Assembly (NCBI RefSeq): GCF_002192415.1
Contig: NZ_CP021780.1
Location: 5,394,001 to 5,458,000 of the forward strand
Length of the DNA stretch: 64,000 bases
Source of the DNA: Paenibacillus donghaensis
GTDB taxonomy: Bacteria > Bacillota > Bacilli > Paenibacillales > Paenibacillaceae
Direction of reading: 5' to 3'
The notes beneath the pieces were generated by a model. The model was not told where the DNA came from and searched no databases. It saw nothing but the letters and a program-made list of their open reading frames with translations. Positions 29,904 to 39,017 of the stretch are shown here, piece after piece; positions within the stretch are counted from its first letter, which is position 1, and each line of letters begins with the position of its first letter. A program made the translations under genes and the position numbers.

Positions 29904-30878
29904 TCAAAATGCAATTTCGGTTCCCCGTTGTAAACGCAATGCTTTATTATAAATATATTGTGCCGCCGCCAGATCCTCGACAGCCAGGCCGAGCGACTTG
30001 AACAGCGTGATCTCGCTGTCTGTTGCTCTCCCGGTCAGCTGTCCGCTGAACACAGCGCCGATCTCGCCGACGATATGATCCTGCGGGATGGCTCCCTCTG
30101 CCAACGGAATCAGATAATCGCCCGACTCGCCGGCGGCAGACTCTACCGAATCTACATACAGCCTGGACTGCGCCACCAGTTCGCTGTCCAGCTCGCGGTC
30201 GGTGGGCCGGCAAGCGCCCACCGCATTGATATGTGCGCCCGGCTTCACCCACTCCCGGAGCAGCACCGGCTCCGTGGCGGCTGTAACGGCGCAGATGATA
30301 TCCGCTCCGGCAACCGCCTCGCGGACGGTGGCGCACACAGTGATCTCCACGCTGAATCTGGATGACATCTCCGCCTGCCAGGCGGCGGCTTTGGACGGGG
30401 TCCGTCCCCAGATCCGGACCTGGCGCAGCTCGCGTACCTGAAGCATCGCTTCGAGGTGACTTGCTGCCTGCTCGCCCGTCCCCAGGATGGCAAGCACCTC
30501 TGCATCCGCTCGGGCGAGGTGGCGTGTGGCGGCCGCACTTACGGCGGCTGTGCGGATCGCGGTGATCTTTTGTCCATCCATAATGGCCTTGATCACGCCG
30601 CTGGAAGCGTCAAACAAGGTGACTACACCCTGATGGGACGGCAACCCCCGGCTGTGATTACCGGGCGAGATGGTAATCAGCTTGGCTCCAGCCAAGCCAT
30701 CACGACGCAAATAACCTGGCATAAGTCCAAGCAGATTGCCCTCCGCAAGCGGCAGCATCTGCCTTAAGCTCTGCATAGCCTGTCCTGTGGCCAGGTCGGC
30801 CAGCACCGCTTCCATCGCGTCGATGCAGCCTTCCATGGACAGCAGCTCTACAACCTCTTTTTGACTGATAACTAACAT
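29904..30878 (-). CDS. Ornithine cyclodeaminase / mu-crystallin family protein
   Basis: 324 residues, NAD(P)-binding Rossmann protein. Motifs: GAKLITISPGN, DGQKITAIRTAAVSAAATRHLAR, LGTGEQAASHLEAML (nucleotide loop) and GAHINAVGACRPTDREL. Family members act as ornithine cyclodeaminase, ketimine reductase, or opine/alanine dehydrogenase; context with a dipeptidase and an acyl/peptide hydrolase suggests amino-acid or opine use. AAGGAGG is 9 bases before ATG. First gene of this leftward operon, divergent from fabV. Confidence 0.85.
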   Translation of the reverse strand: MLVISQKEVVELLSMEGCIDAMEAVLADLATGQAMQSLRQMLPLAEGNLLGLMPGYLRRDGLAGAKLITISPGNHSRGLPSHQGVVTLFDASSGVIKAIMDGQKITAIRTAAVSAAATRHLARADAEVLAILGTGEQAASHLEAMLQVRELRQVRIWGRTPSKAAAWQAEMSSRFSVEITVCATVREAVAGADIICAVTAATEPVLLREWVKPGAHINAVGACRPTDRELDSELVAQSRLYVDSVESAAGESGDYLIPLAEGAIPQDHIVGEIGAVFSGQLTGRATDSEITLFKSLGLAVEDLAAAQYIYNKALRLQRGTEIAF

Positions 30879-30946
30879 TCGGCTGATCCTCCTTAGCTTT
30901 GTCTGTCTATCATAACCCTTTTGGTGACCTCTTTACAGCGTGCCAC

Positions 30947-30963
30947 CTGGTGAAGATCACCAG
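30947..30963. promoter_or_regulatory. Palindrome CTGGTGA-AGA-TCACCAG in the fabV/cyclodeaminase divergent region
   Basis: Seven-base perfect arms. A -10-like TATACT stands at 30993-30998, 30 bases downstream, before fabV. A dimeric repressor or activator site for fabV, for the leftward operon, or both is plausible. Confidence 0.45.
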
Positions 30964-31048
30964 ACCACTTATCTTTCCGGCTAAATATTTGCTATACTCA
31001 GGTGGTAGTCACAATAAGCTTAAAATTAAAGCAAAGGGGAATTCCTTG

Positions 31049-32245
31049 ATGATTATCCAACCTAAAACCCGCGGATTCATCTGCACAACAGCTCATCCGG
31101 ACGGGTGTGCCAAACAAATAGAGGAACAAGTAAACTATATTAAAGCCCAGAAGAAAATCAGCGGACCGGCGAATGTACTGGTCCTCGGCGCTTCTACCGG
31201 ATATGGATTGGCTTCCCGGATTGCCGCCGCTTTTGGTGCAGGCGCGAATACGATCGGTGTATTTTTTGATCGGCCTGCCGAAGGCTCACGTACCGCATCA
31301 GCGGGCTGGTACAACTCTGCCGCTCTGGAGCAGCAGGCTGCCGCGCAAGGTTTGAAATCGCACAGCATTGTTGGCGATGCCTTCTCCGATGCGATCAAAG
31401 CCCAAACTATCGCACTGATTCAGGCCGAATATGGCACTGTGGATCTGGTGATTTACAGTGTAGCTTCGCCGCGACGGACCCATCCGGTCACAGGGGAGAC
31501 CTTCTCTTCCGTCATCAAACCGCTCGGAACCGCTTATACGAATAAAACGATGAATTTCCACACCGGGGAAGTATCGATGACCAGCATTGAGCCTGCCACC
31601 GAAGAGGAATTGCGCCAGACTATCGCGGTAATGGGCGGCGAGGACTGGAAAATGTGGATCGACCAGTTATCCGAAGCCGGAGTGCTGGCCAAGGGAGCTA
31701 CAACGGTTGCCTACTCTTACATAGGGCCGGAGATTACTCATGCCATCTACCGTGAAGGCACCATCGGCAAAGCCAAAAACCATCTGGAGCAGACCGCGAA
31801 AGAGCTGAACAGCCAACTCGCAGCTGAGGGCGGCCGCGCGTTCGTCTCGGTCAACAAAGCGCTGGTCACACAGTCCAGCTCGGCCATTCCTGTAGTGCCA
31901 CTGTATATCTCAGCCCTGTACAGAGTGATGAAGGATAAAGAGCTGCATGAGAACTGCATCGAGCAGATGTACCGCTTGTTCGCCGAGCACCTGTATCCGG
32001 AAGGCGCAGCGCCGGCGCTGGACGGTTCGCTGATCCGCATCGACGACTGGGAGATGCGCGAGGATGTGCAGACAGAGGTTATGAAGCGCTGGGAAGCGCT
32101 GAGCACGGATAATGTCAGTGAGCTGTCCGATCTGGAAGGCTACCGCCGCGACTTCTTCCAGCTGTTCGGCTTCCAGAGCGAGGGCATCGACTACGAAGCC
32201 GAGTCCGATCCTGATGTGGAAATTCTGAATTTGGTTAAGGAATAA
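31049..32245 (+). CDS. fabV: Enoyl-ACP reductase FabV
   Basis: Reduces trans-2-enoyl-ACP in fatty-acid synthesis with NADH; FabV forms resist triclosan (literature). 398 residues, as in the family. MIIQPKTRGFICTTAHP is the classical N-terminus; GASTGYGLASRIA (47-59) binds NAD; Tyr234 and Lys243 in HAIYREGTIGKAK form the Y-x8-K catalytic pair that separates FabV from FabI. ATG at 31049 with AAAGGGG. Monocistronic, closed by a terminator. Confidence 0.95.
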   Translation: MIIQPKTRGFICTTAHPDGCAKQIEEQVNYIKAQKKISGPANVLVLGASTGYGLASRIAAAFGAGANTIGVFFDRPAEGSRTASAGWYNSAALEQQAAAQGLKSHSIVGDAFSDAIKAQTIALIQAEYGTVDLVIYSVASPRRTHPVTGETFSSVIKPLGTAYTNKTMNFHTGEVSMTSIEPATEEELRQTIAVMGGEDWKMWIDQLSEAGVLAKGATTVAYSYIGPEITHAIYREGTIGKAKNHLEQTAKELNSQLAAEGGRAFVSVNKALVTQSSSAIPVVPLYISALYRVMKDKELHENCIEQMYRLFAEHLYPEGAAPALDGSLIRIDDWEMREDVQTEVMKRWEALSTDNVSELSDLEGYRRDFFQLFGFQSEGIDYEAESDPDVEILNLVKE

Positions 32246-32313
32246 TAACACTTAAGAAGGAAACGGCTTTGCCGTATTAATGGAACGGCAAGCGTTTCTG
32301 CCTTCTTACTTTT

Positions 32314-32357
32314 AAACAAGTCAGTCCCCGAAGTTCGGGAGACTGGCTTGTTTGTTT
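32314..32357 (+). terminator. fabV terminator
   Basis: AACAAGTCAGTC and GACTGGCTTGTT pair around CCCGAAGTTCGGG, which can form an inner hairpin, followed by TTGTTT. Confidence 0.75.
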
Positions 32358-32410
32358 AGCTTATGTTCTTAAGTTGCAGCTGCTCAAATGCGTAATAAGT
32401 TGCCACTAGG

Positions 32411-32470
32411 GCAGTGTTTAAGGCAGGGTTTGAGGCAGTGTTTGGGTCAACGTTTGGGCCAACACTTGAG
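32411..32470. repeat. Five degenerate 12-bp tandem units
   Basis: Units such as GCAGTGTTTAAG, GCAGGGTTTGAG, GCAGTGTTTGGG, TCAACGTTTGGG and CCAACACTTGAG follow in register. Located between fabV and the Rrf2 gene; no coding sense. Confidence 0.6.
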
Positions 32471-32506
32471 TTCAACGAGGATTTTGTCTTTCGCTCTGGA
32501 TCGTTC

Positions 32507-32709
32507 GGGGGAAATAGATGCAAAAGTGCATTTAATTCCATTCCAATTGCCAGTCCGCAGGCGAATAAGTGCAAATCTGCAACTAATCCTGAGTAAATCA
32601 AGCCTGGTACGCTCAAATGCCGAAATTAGATGCCTTTTCGCACTTATTTCCTCTAAAACAGAAAAAACCATTGATTTAGATGCATATTCGCAACTAAATC
32701 AATGGTTTC
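32507..32709. repeat. Array of four imperfect palindromes
   Basis: Units centred near 32524, 32575, 32636 and 32687 share the form TAG(A/T)TGC-spacer-GCA-TAAAT inside an A/T-rich palindrome. The last (32665-32708) has perfect 15-bp arms AAACCATTGATTTAG / CTAAATCAATGGTTT. Placed between convergent fabV and Rrf2 genes, it can also act as a terminator. Looks like a local cluster of a dispersed intergenic element. Confidence 0.7.
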
Positions 32710-32773
32710 TCAACTTATTAGAAGCACCTTTGAGCGGAGTCGTTGATTTCCCCTCTCTCAAGACCGAACGGCG

Positions 32774-33181
32774 TTACTTCGCCTGCGCCGCACTGTATTG
32801 TTCAGCCAGCACGGAGATCTTCTGGTCCCTGAGATACTGCTCCATCCGCTCCTCGGCTTCTACCATAACCTGCTGGACAAGACACCCCGGTCCGTGCTTC
32901 AATCCGCACTCAAACAAGGAGGCTGTGCCTTCAATCGCGTGGATCACATCCAGGAAGGATATCTCCTCCTGCTTGCGCTTAAGGCTGTAGCCGCCGTTGG
33001 CTCCTGAAGCCGATTCAATCAGACCTGCTTTAACGAGCTTGGTCAGGATTTTGGAGAGATAGGTGGGGGACACCCCTTGCTTCTCCGCCAGCTGCACCAC
33101 ACCAATCGGTTTATCCGAGCCCGTCGCCGCCAGATACAGCATATAATGCAACGCATAGTCGGTTGCTTTTGAGAATTTCAT
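32774..33181 (-). CDS. Rrf2-family transcriptional regulator
   Basis: 135 residues: winged helix at the N-terminus (MKFSKATDYALHYMLYLA, VSPTYLSKILTKLVKAGLIES, GANGGYSL) and a dimerisation helix. Two cysteines (C-x7-C in FECGLKHGPGC) stand where Fe-S-binding Rrf2 proteins have three, so cluster binding is possible but not assured. GAGGTGG precedes ATG at 33181. Monocistronic; target not visible. Confidence 0.9.
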   Translation of the reverse strand: MKFSKATDYALHYMLYLAATGSDKPIGVVQLAEKQGVSPTYLSKILTKLVKAGLIESASGANGGYSLKRKQEEISFLDVIHAIEGTASLFECGLKHGPGCLVQQVMVEAEERMEQYLRDQKISVLAEQYSAAQAK

Positions 33182-33294
33182 CTTTTCCACCTCGATCATA
33201 GACTTTATTGCTCGATGATAGCGCTCATCTGCAGGTATTGTCAAGCGTTCCACCTATGCCCCTCTTTCTTAACACGATTTGCCACCACGACTGA

Positions 33295-34203
33295 TCAGGC
33301 ATCAGGCCTACGGCTTAACGCGCGGTAGCGGCCAGGCGTCATTCCCGTCACACGCTTGAACATATGGCAGAAGTGGGATAAATCCTGGAAACCGGAATCT
33401 ACGGCCACTTCAATTAGCGGTGATTGGTGCTGTACCAGCAGCTCCTTAGCCCGGTTAATCCGGCAAGCAATCCAATAGCCGTTAATTGAAAATCCGGTTT
33501 CCTGCTTGAATAGACGCTGCAGATACGAACGGGACAGATGGAAATGCCGGCACATCCCATCGATAGAGCAGGGCTCCTTGTACATCCGGGTAATGTACCC
33601 CAGCATCTCCTCCACCAGCTGCTTCCGCCGCATCTCCTCCTGCGGCACTGGAGCGGCTGCCGCTGCCTGCCGGATCAGCGCAACGAACAATCGCAGCAGC
33701 AGACTCTGCACCGCAAGCGGATATCCTTCGCGCTGATCCGCAAGCTCCCGTTCCAGCTCCAGCAGTATCTCCTGCACCTCTGGCAGTTGCCTCGTGCCTA
33801 GTTCGGTATGAACCGAATCGCTGCCGTCTCCCGGCAGCCAGCGCTGAAGCTGCTGCTCCAGGTGGGCGTGCATCCGGTACAGCCCCTGCAGATAATCACT
33901 GTCAATGGTTAGCACAATCCGCTGAAAGGTCTCGCCCGCCAGCGGCCGCGGGGTGTGCAGAACCGCAGGCTTGACCACCACCAGACTGCCTTCACTCATG
34001 CGGTACACCCGTTCCCCGGCAATGAACCTGCCGTTTCCGCCAAGACAGAAGTACCATTCATACCCCTGATGCACATGGGGATAAGGCTGCGTAATCTCAC
34101 TGCTGCGAAACACACATTGCACGGCAAAATCGGCCAACGCGCTGTTGGTCAGCTCATCTACGCTATAGGACTGGTGCTGCTCTATATGCTGAACTTCGCT
34201 CAT
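33295..34203 (-). CDS. AraC-family regulator of the adjacent GH105 gene (inferred)
   Basis: 302 residues. The N-terminal cupin (HVHQGYEWYFCLGGNGRFI, VVKPAVLHTPRP) binds a ligand; the C-terminal double helix-turn-helix reads MCRHFHLSRSYLQRLFKQETG and EVAVDSGFQDLSHFCHMFKRVTG. Start ATG 34203 has GGAG six bases upstream; a longer frame lacks a site. Divergent from the GH105 gene 125 bases away, so it probably senses the pectin fragment and controls that gene. Confidence 0.9.
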   Translation of the reverse strand: MSEVQHIEQHQSYSVDELTNSALADFAVQCVFRSSEITQPYPHVHQGYEWYFCLGGNGRFIAGERVYRMSEGSLVVVKPAVLHTPRPLAGETFQRIVLTIDSDYLQGLYRMHAHLEQQLQRWLPGDGSDSVHTELGTRQLPEVQEILLELERELADQREGYPLAVQSLLLRLFVALIRQAAAAAPVPQEEMRRKQLVEEMLGYITRMYKEPCSIDGMCRHFHLSRSYLQRLFKQETGFSINGYWIACRINRAKELLVQHQSPLIEVAVDSGFQDLSHFCHMFKRVTGMTPGRYRALSRRPDA

Positions 34204-34328
34204 CACTCGCTCCACCGCCGCCTTTTCCCAAGTACACAATTCCCCAAAATATATAAGAGAATCGGCCAAGATTTCACAGAAATCAGGTTATATAATGCAA
34301 GTATAACAGAGTTTAGAGGAGGATAAGC

Positions 34329-35384
34329 ATGAATAGTGCTGCGTTTCCATCACGGGATATGCTGGAGGATTATGCCCATAGAGTCTACCGTTATGCCCTT
34401 CTGGACCATTCCGGCAACTGGGGCATGGACATTGGACATTGGGATTGGGTGCCCGGTGTTGGAGTCATTTCCATATTGGAATATTATGAACAATGTGGGC
34501 AACCTGAAGTGCTGGCTGAGCTGGAGCAATGGGCTAATCTTCAGCTTCATAAATCTGAGCAGCTGAAGGTTATTAATTCGATGGCTCCTTTTGCCATTCT
34601 GCCTGCACTTTATAGCCACACCGGGAGCCCTGTCTTCCTGGAAGCCTCGGAAAGGGTTGGAGCATGGATGCTGAACGAAGCTCCCCGGACACGGGAAGGA
34701 GCCTTCGAGCATACGGTTACCGAGAATGCCAGCTTTCCCGAGCAGGTGTGGGCGGATACGATTTTTATGGCTGTGCTGTTCCTGGCCCGGTTGGGCCGTT
34801 TAACCGGACATACCGTATATGCCACTGAAGCGGTGCACCAGTTGGAGCTGCATCTGAAGCTGCTGCAGGACGAAACCAGCGGAATCCTGTTCCATGGCTG
34901 GAACAGCATCGCGGGGAATCACATGTCCGCCGCCCGCTGGACACGGGCCAATGCCTGGATCGCCGTCGGCACACCGATGATCCTGCAGGAGCTGGAAGGT
35001 CTGGTGGAGATTCCACCGTCCATTAGGGAACGCTACCGCCGCATGATGGAGGCTGTCATCGCCTGCCAACGGCCGGACGGACTGTGGACCACCGTCATGG
35101 ATCAGCCGGACTTCTATCCCGAAACCTCAGGCAGTGCCGGGATCGCCGCCGGCATCCTCAAAGCCTGCCGTATGAATCTGCTCGACGATGCCTGTAGAGA
35201 GAACGCCGCTAATGCGGTGCAGGGAGTAACCGCTGCGATTCTCGCTACCGGCGAGGTCACCGGCGTCTCCAGCGGCACGCCGGTCATGCCCAGCCTTCAG
35301 GCCTACAATGAAATCCCCTGTTATCCATCGCTTTATGGCCAGGGGCTGGTGCTGATGCTGCTGGCGGAGGCGATGCGGGAATAA
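34329..35384 (+). CDS. GH105 unsaturated rhamnogalacturonyl hydrolase
   Basis: 351 residues, no signal peptide, so cytoplasmic. Alpha/alpha-barrel family of YteR/YesR: HWDWVPGVGV, FPEQVWADTIFM with Asp143 as the expected proton donor, and AARWTRANAWIAVGT. Removes the unsaturated galacturonyl residue left by rhamnogalacturonan lyases. AGGAGG is six bases before ATG. No lyase is visible in the window. Confidence 0.9.
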   Translation: MNSAAFPSRDMLEDYAHRVYRYALLDHSGNWGMDIGHWDWVPGVGVISILEYYEQCGQPEVLAELEQWANLQLHKSEQLKVINSMAPFAILPALYSHTGSPVFLEASERVGAWMLNEAPRTREGAFEHTVTENASFPEQVWADTIFMAVLFLARLGRLTGHTVYATEAVHQLELHLKLLQDETSGILFHGWNSIAGNHMSAARWTRANAWIAVGTPMILQELEGLVEIPPSIRERYRRMMEAVIACQRPDGLWTTVMDQPDFYPETSGSAGIAAGILKACRMNLLDDACRENAANAVQGVTAAILATGEVTGVSSGTPVMPSLQAYNEIPCYPSLYGQGLVLMLLAEAMRE

Positions 35385-35626
35385 ATGAAGGAGCGATGCC
35401 CAACAAGCAACTTCTTCTCCTACCCGAATATTAAGTTACCTTATCGTTGCATACATTAAGTACTTTATTGTTGCAGGAGCAGCAGCAGACGTTTCCTAAT
35501 GGCCGGAGGGATCATTGGGATTCGCTTAGCGCTGCTTTTTGTGATATTGTCTTTGTGTTGTAGCTTCTATTATAAATAGTTCGCTCGATGAGAGTTTCTA
35601 CCTACATCTGAAGGAGTGAAGTCATT

Positions 35627-36547
35627 ATGGTAAATAAAATCAGTGTTGCAAACGGTATCATAGACGTCTCGGAAATTTCACTGGGCTGTATGCGGATTGC
35701 GGATTTGTCGCCCAAGGAGGCCGATGTACATGTTCAAAGCGCGCTGGAGGTGGGGATTGATTTCTTTGACCATGCCGATATCTATGCGGGTGGACAAGCG
35801 GAGGAAGTATTTGCCGGGGTGCTCCAGAATAGCCCGGGTCTGCGCGAACAGATGATGATCCAGTCCAAATGCGGTATCCGGGACGGATTCTTCGACTTCT
35901 CCAAGGAGCATATTGTACAGTCGGTGGAAGGCAGCCTGAAGCGGCTTCAGACCGATTATCTGGATGTGCTGCTGCTGCATCGGCCGGATACATTGTTTGA
36001 ACCAGAGGAGGTAGCCGAGGCCTTCGATCTGCTGGAGCGTAAGGGATTGGTGCGCCATTTCGGTGTCAGCAATCAGAATCCACTGCAAATTGAGCTGCTG
36101 AAAAAACATGTCAAACAACCCCTGCTGTTCAACCAGCTCCAGCTGAGCATTACAGTCACCGGCATGATCGACTCCGGTTTAAATGTGAACATGACGAACT
36201 CTGCGTCCTTCGTGCACGATGGCGGAATCCTGGAGTACAGCCGCCTGCACGACATGACGATCCAGCCTTGGTCCCCCTTCCAGTACGGATTCTTTGAAGG
36301 TGTCTTCCTCGGCAGCGAGAAGTTCCCTGAGCTGAATGCCGTGATTGACCGCCTGGCTGCGGAAAAAGAGGTCACCAATACAGCCATCGCTATCGCTTGG
36401 CTGCTGCGGCATCCGGCGAAAATGCAGCCCGTGGTCGGCACTACCAACACGAACCGCCTGCGCGACATCGCCCGGGCTTCGGAGGTCACGCTGACCCGCC
36501 AAGAATGGTACGAGGTGTACCGTGCGGCAGGCAATAAGCTGCCTTAA
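35627..36547 (+). CDS. Aldo/keto reductase, YdhF type
   Basis: 306-residue NADPH-dependent oxidoreductase. Catalytic tetrad can be read as Asp48, Tyr53, Lys81 and His118; the cofactor part reads LLRHPAKMQPVVGTTN. Reduces carbonyls; substrate unknown. The 242 bases before it contain only two similar 24-base stretches (35432, 35457) and no gene. GAAGGAG precedes ATG at 35627. Follows GH105 but is separately placed. Confidence 0.9.
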   Translation: MVNKISVANGIIDVSEISLGCMRIADLSPKEADVHVQSALEVGIDFFDHADIYAGGQAEEVFAGVLQNSPGLREQMMIQSKCGIRDGFFDFSKEHIVQSVEGSLKRLQTDYLDVLLLHRPDTLFEPEEVAEAFDLLERKGLVRHFGVSNQNPLQIELLKKHVKQPLLFNQLQLSITVTGMIDSGLNVNMTNSASFVHDGGILEYSRLHDMTIQPWSPFQYGFFEGVFLGSEKFPELNAVIDRLAAEKEVTNTAIAIAWLLRHPAKMQPVVGTTNTNRLRDIARASEVTLTRQEWYEVYRAAGNKLP

Positions 36548-36716
36548 GGTTGAAGTCTCCGCTCCGTGGGGAGGCTGATTCCGAACCATTGATTTAGGCG
36601 CGGTTTCGGTCACTGCTTAGGAACCTTGCGTTCCCCATGTATGTTGAGCGTTCTTTGCTCCGAATGATCCTAGGCAACACGGCTCGCTTGGAACTATGCA
36701 GCGCCCCGTTGAGCTA

Positions 36717-36779
36717 AAAGCAGAGGGGCATCCCCGCAACCATTAGATGGATGCTGGGACGCCCTCTCTGCTTATTTTG
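36717..36779 (+). terminator. Terminator after the aldo/keto reductase
   Basis: AAAGCAGAGGGGCATCCC pairs with GGGACGCCCTCTCTGCTT, followed by ATTTT; long stem with small interior mismatches. Confidence 0.65.
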
Positions 36780-36902
36780 TCTGCAACTGCAGGTACTGTT
36801 TAGGTGCTCAGGTGCTATATGGTTAGATGGTTAATTAGTTAGTTAGTAGCCTCAGCATAATTTGGCTCTGCTAGCACCAGAATTGGAGCAACCTAGATCT
36901 AT

Positions 36903-37085
36903 AACTGTATTTTGTACATCTAAATCAACCGATTTTCCGCAAAATGACGTTTTAAGTGTATTCTGTACAGCTACTTTCTCAGGAAACGGCGTTTCAGGGG
37001 CATATATGAGAATTTAGCTGTACGAAATACAACTATATTCATTTCACAGTTACTTTCACGGCAAATAGCTGCACGAAATACAGTT
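36903..37085. repeat. Nested inverted repeat built from four 20-bp motifs
   Basis: AACTGTATTTTGTACATCTA at 36903 and AAGTGTATTCTGTACAGCTA at 36954 face TAGCTGTACGAAATACAACT at 37015 and TAGCTGCACGAAATACAGTT at 37066. Outer pairs with outer, inner with inner, giving a 183-bp hairpin-like element. The 36548-37408 interval holds no gene; the rest of it is unstructured by eye apart from the terminator. Confidence 0.75.
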
Positions 37086-37408
37086 AAGTTGGCTCGCTGC
37101 TTCTACCGCGGGTCATTATCCTCACACACTTGCTCTATTTACTCTCAAACCCTACTATTTAATTTTAGTTCTACTTTTACTTCTAGATATACTCTTACTC
37201 TACTTCATCAGCTACTTTTCTCCAGACTTCTGAGTACATCGGCAGCCTTACTGATGTTCCAATAAGAACACATAGAACCCCAGACTGATAGTGTCTAGGG
37301 TTTATAGGTATAAGATTTATGGTTAGACTCAGTAGATTAGCTTTCCATCCACCAAGTCCATGACTAGATCAGCCTTATTATCACTTGTAAATACGATTTG
37401 CAGCTCAG

Positions 37409-39007
37409 CTACATGGGCTGCAATTCTTCCATAATATTCTCAACCTCCTGCCGTTCCATTCTGCCAGCTTTTATTTGCTCGTCGCAAAAGGCCTCTACCG
37501 CCGCATTGAGTTCCTGCTTGGTAGCATAAACAAATTCTTTCGTATCCCCATTTTCAAGGTTTACTACCCACGAATAGCTAACAGCAGGATCAATGGAATC
37601 GGCTGCAGCCGTTGTGCCAGTCGATTCAGGGTTGCTATACATCGTGGCTGTTGCTGCAGATTCGGTTTCGATTCCTGCTGAATCCACAGGATAAAGAGAA
37701 CCCTCTGCGTAACCCACATTATCATCACCCTCAACTAGTTTGGAAAACTTGCTGCCTTTTTTAATGAGCTCAAGTGTTTCTTCATACAGCTTTATAGCGT
37801 CATCTACCCGCTTCTGTGACCACCCAGGAGCATTCACCAAGGATTGCAGAGCGACTTTCTCCTGCTCCAGCCACGCTTTATACCCATCATATGTCCACCA
37901 TTCAATCTCATGCACAGGATAGAGCTTTTGAAATTCCACTTCATTCATCCAGGTTTCACCACCATCCGTACTGACCATAGACGAACCTCCCTCATCTTTG
38001 GTTAGAGTTACAGCAACCTGTTCAGAAGAAGTTTGTTCAGGGTTGGACACCCCGACCGTGTCAGTGGCGAATACAACAGGAACAGCAATCATAAGTGTCA
38101 GAGCTATGGCCACTCCCATGCTGGAAGTTTTTTTGATTTTCATAATAGACACAATCCTCTCTTCAATAGAGTTTTTGCTGAAACTGCTGTATAGCGCACC
38201 CAGCCTGCTTTTGCTCTCCTCCATATTGATAAGCGTCATGGCATAGGCAGATTTATGGGACACCCCGAAGGACTTCACCACAGCTTCATCACAGGAAATT
38301 TCAATATCACGGTTTACCAGCACATACATTACCCATACCAAGGGATTGAACCAATGGACAGAAACAACGAATGCCAAGATTAGCTTGGTTAGCGCGTCAC
38401 AACGCCGGATGTGCACGAATTCATGAGTAAGGATATATTGTAATTTAGTTTCATCGGTCCAGTCCGTTATGCTCGGTAGAAGCACCACAGGCCGGAATAC
38501 CCCATAGGTCAGTGGAGTTTGGATTAAATCGCATTGTCTGATCTGTACAGACCGCGATGTAGGATGTTCGCTTAGCCACCGGGTGCAGCATTCCTTCTCC
38601 ACAGGTAGAGAGGTCTGGAATTCTCTACGATTCTTGATATAACCCACTGCAAAGAACAATACACAAGCACACATTCCTAACAGCCAAAACACTGTAACAA
38701 GAGACAACGATGCTCCTGGTTCGCCTATTGCTATGCCCTGCTCTGTACCATGACTTAGATCGGTATTGGCCGATGCAGCAGCCCGATTGAAACCATTGGA
38801 TTTCAGGAATGCTTGTTCCAGCAGGTCAATCCCCGTATACAGACTGAAAGGCGAAGCAATTGAAACCGGAAACAACAGATGGCAGATTACCACTCCCCAG
38901 AGAACAAGAAAAGTCCTTTTCGGCAGTTTGTTCAGGGCAAGCGATCGAATCACAACAACGGCAATAATCAAGACGGCGGCTGAGAGGCTTTTATCCAGAA
39001 CACTCAT
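37409..39007 (-). CDS. BlaR1-like M56 membrane metallopeptidase
   Basis: 532 residues: four N-terminal hydrophobic segments, a cytosolic zinc protease loop with HEFVH at 195-199 and a following ISCDEAVV glutamate, then one more membrane segment (about 295-312) and a 215-residue outer part. That outer part lacks a penicillin-binding sensor domain, so the signal is not a beta-lactam by domain content; it contains CD- and Glu-rich stretches. In this family M56 cuts or inactivates the partner BlaI repressor. ATG 39007 with GAGG 8 bases upstream. It follows blaI by ten bases. Confidence 0.85.
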   Translation of the reverse strand: MSVLDKSLSAAVLIIAVVVIRSLALNKLPKRTFLVLWGVVICHLLFPVSIASPFSLYTGIDLLEQAFLKSNGFNRAAASANTDLSHGTEQGIAIGEPGASLSLVTVFWLLGMCACVLFFAVGYIKNRREFQTSLPVEKECCTRWLSEHPTSRSVQIRQCDLIQTPLTYGVFRPVVLLPSITDWTDETKLQYILTHEFVHIRRCDALTKLILAFVVSVHWFNPLVWVMYVLVNRDIEISCDEAVVKSFGVSHKSAYAMTLINMEESKSRLGALYSSFSKNSIEERIVSIMKIKKTSSMGVAIALTLMIAVPVVFATDTVGVSNPEQTSSEQVAVTLTKDEGGSSMVSTDGGETWMNEVEFQKLYPVHEIEWWTYDGYKAWLEQEKVALQSLVNAPGWSQKRVDDAIKLYEETLELIKKGSKFSKLVEGDDNVGYAEGSLYPVDSAGIETESAATATMYSNPESTGTTAAADSIDPAVSYSWVVNLENGDTKEFVYATKQELNAAVEAFCDEQIKAGRMERQEVENIMEELQPM

Positions 39008-39017
39008 AGCGAAATCC

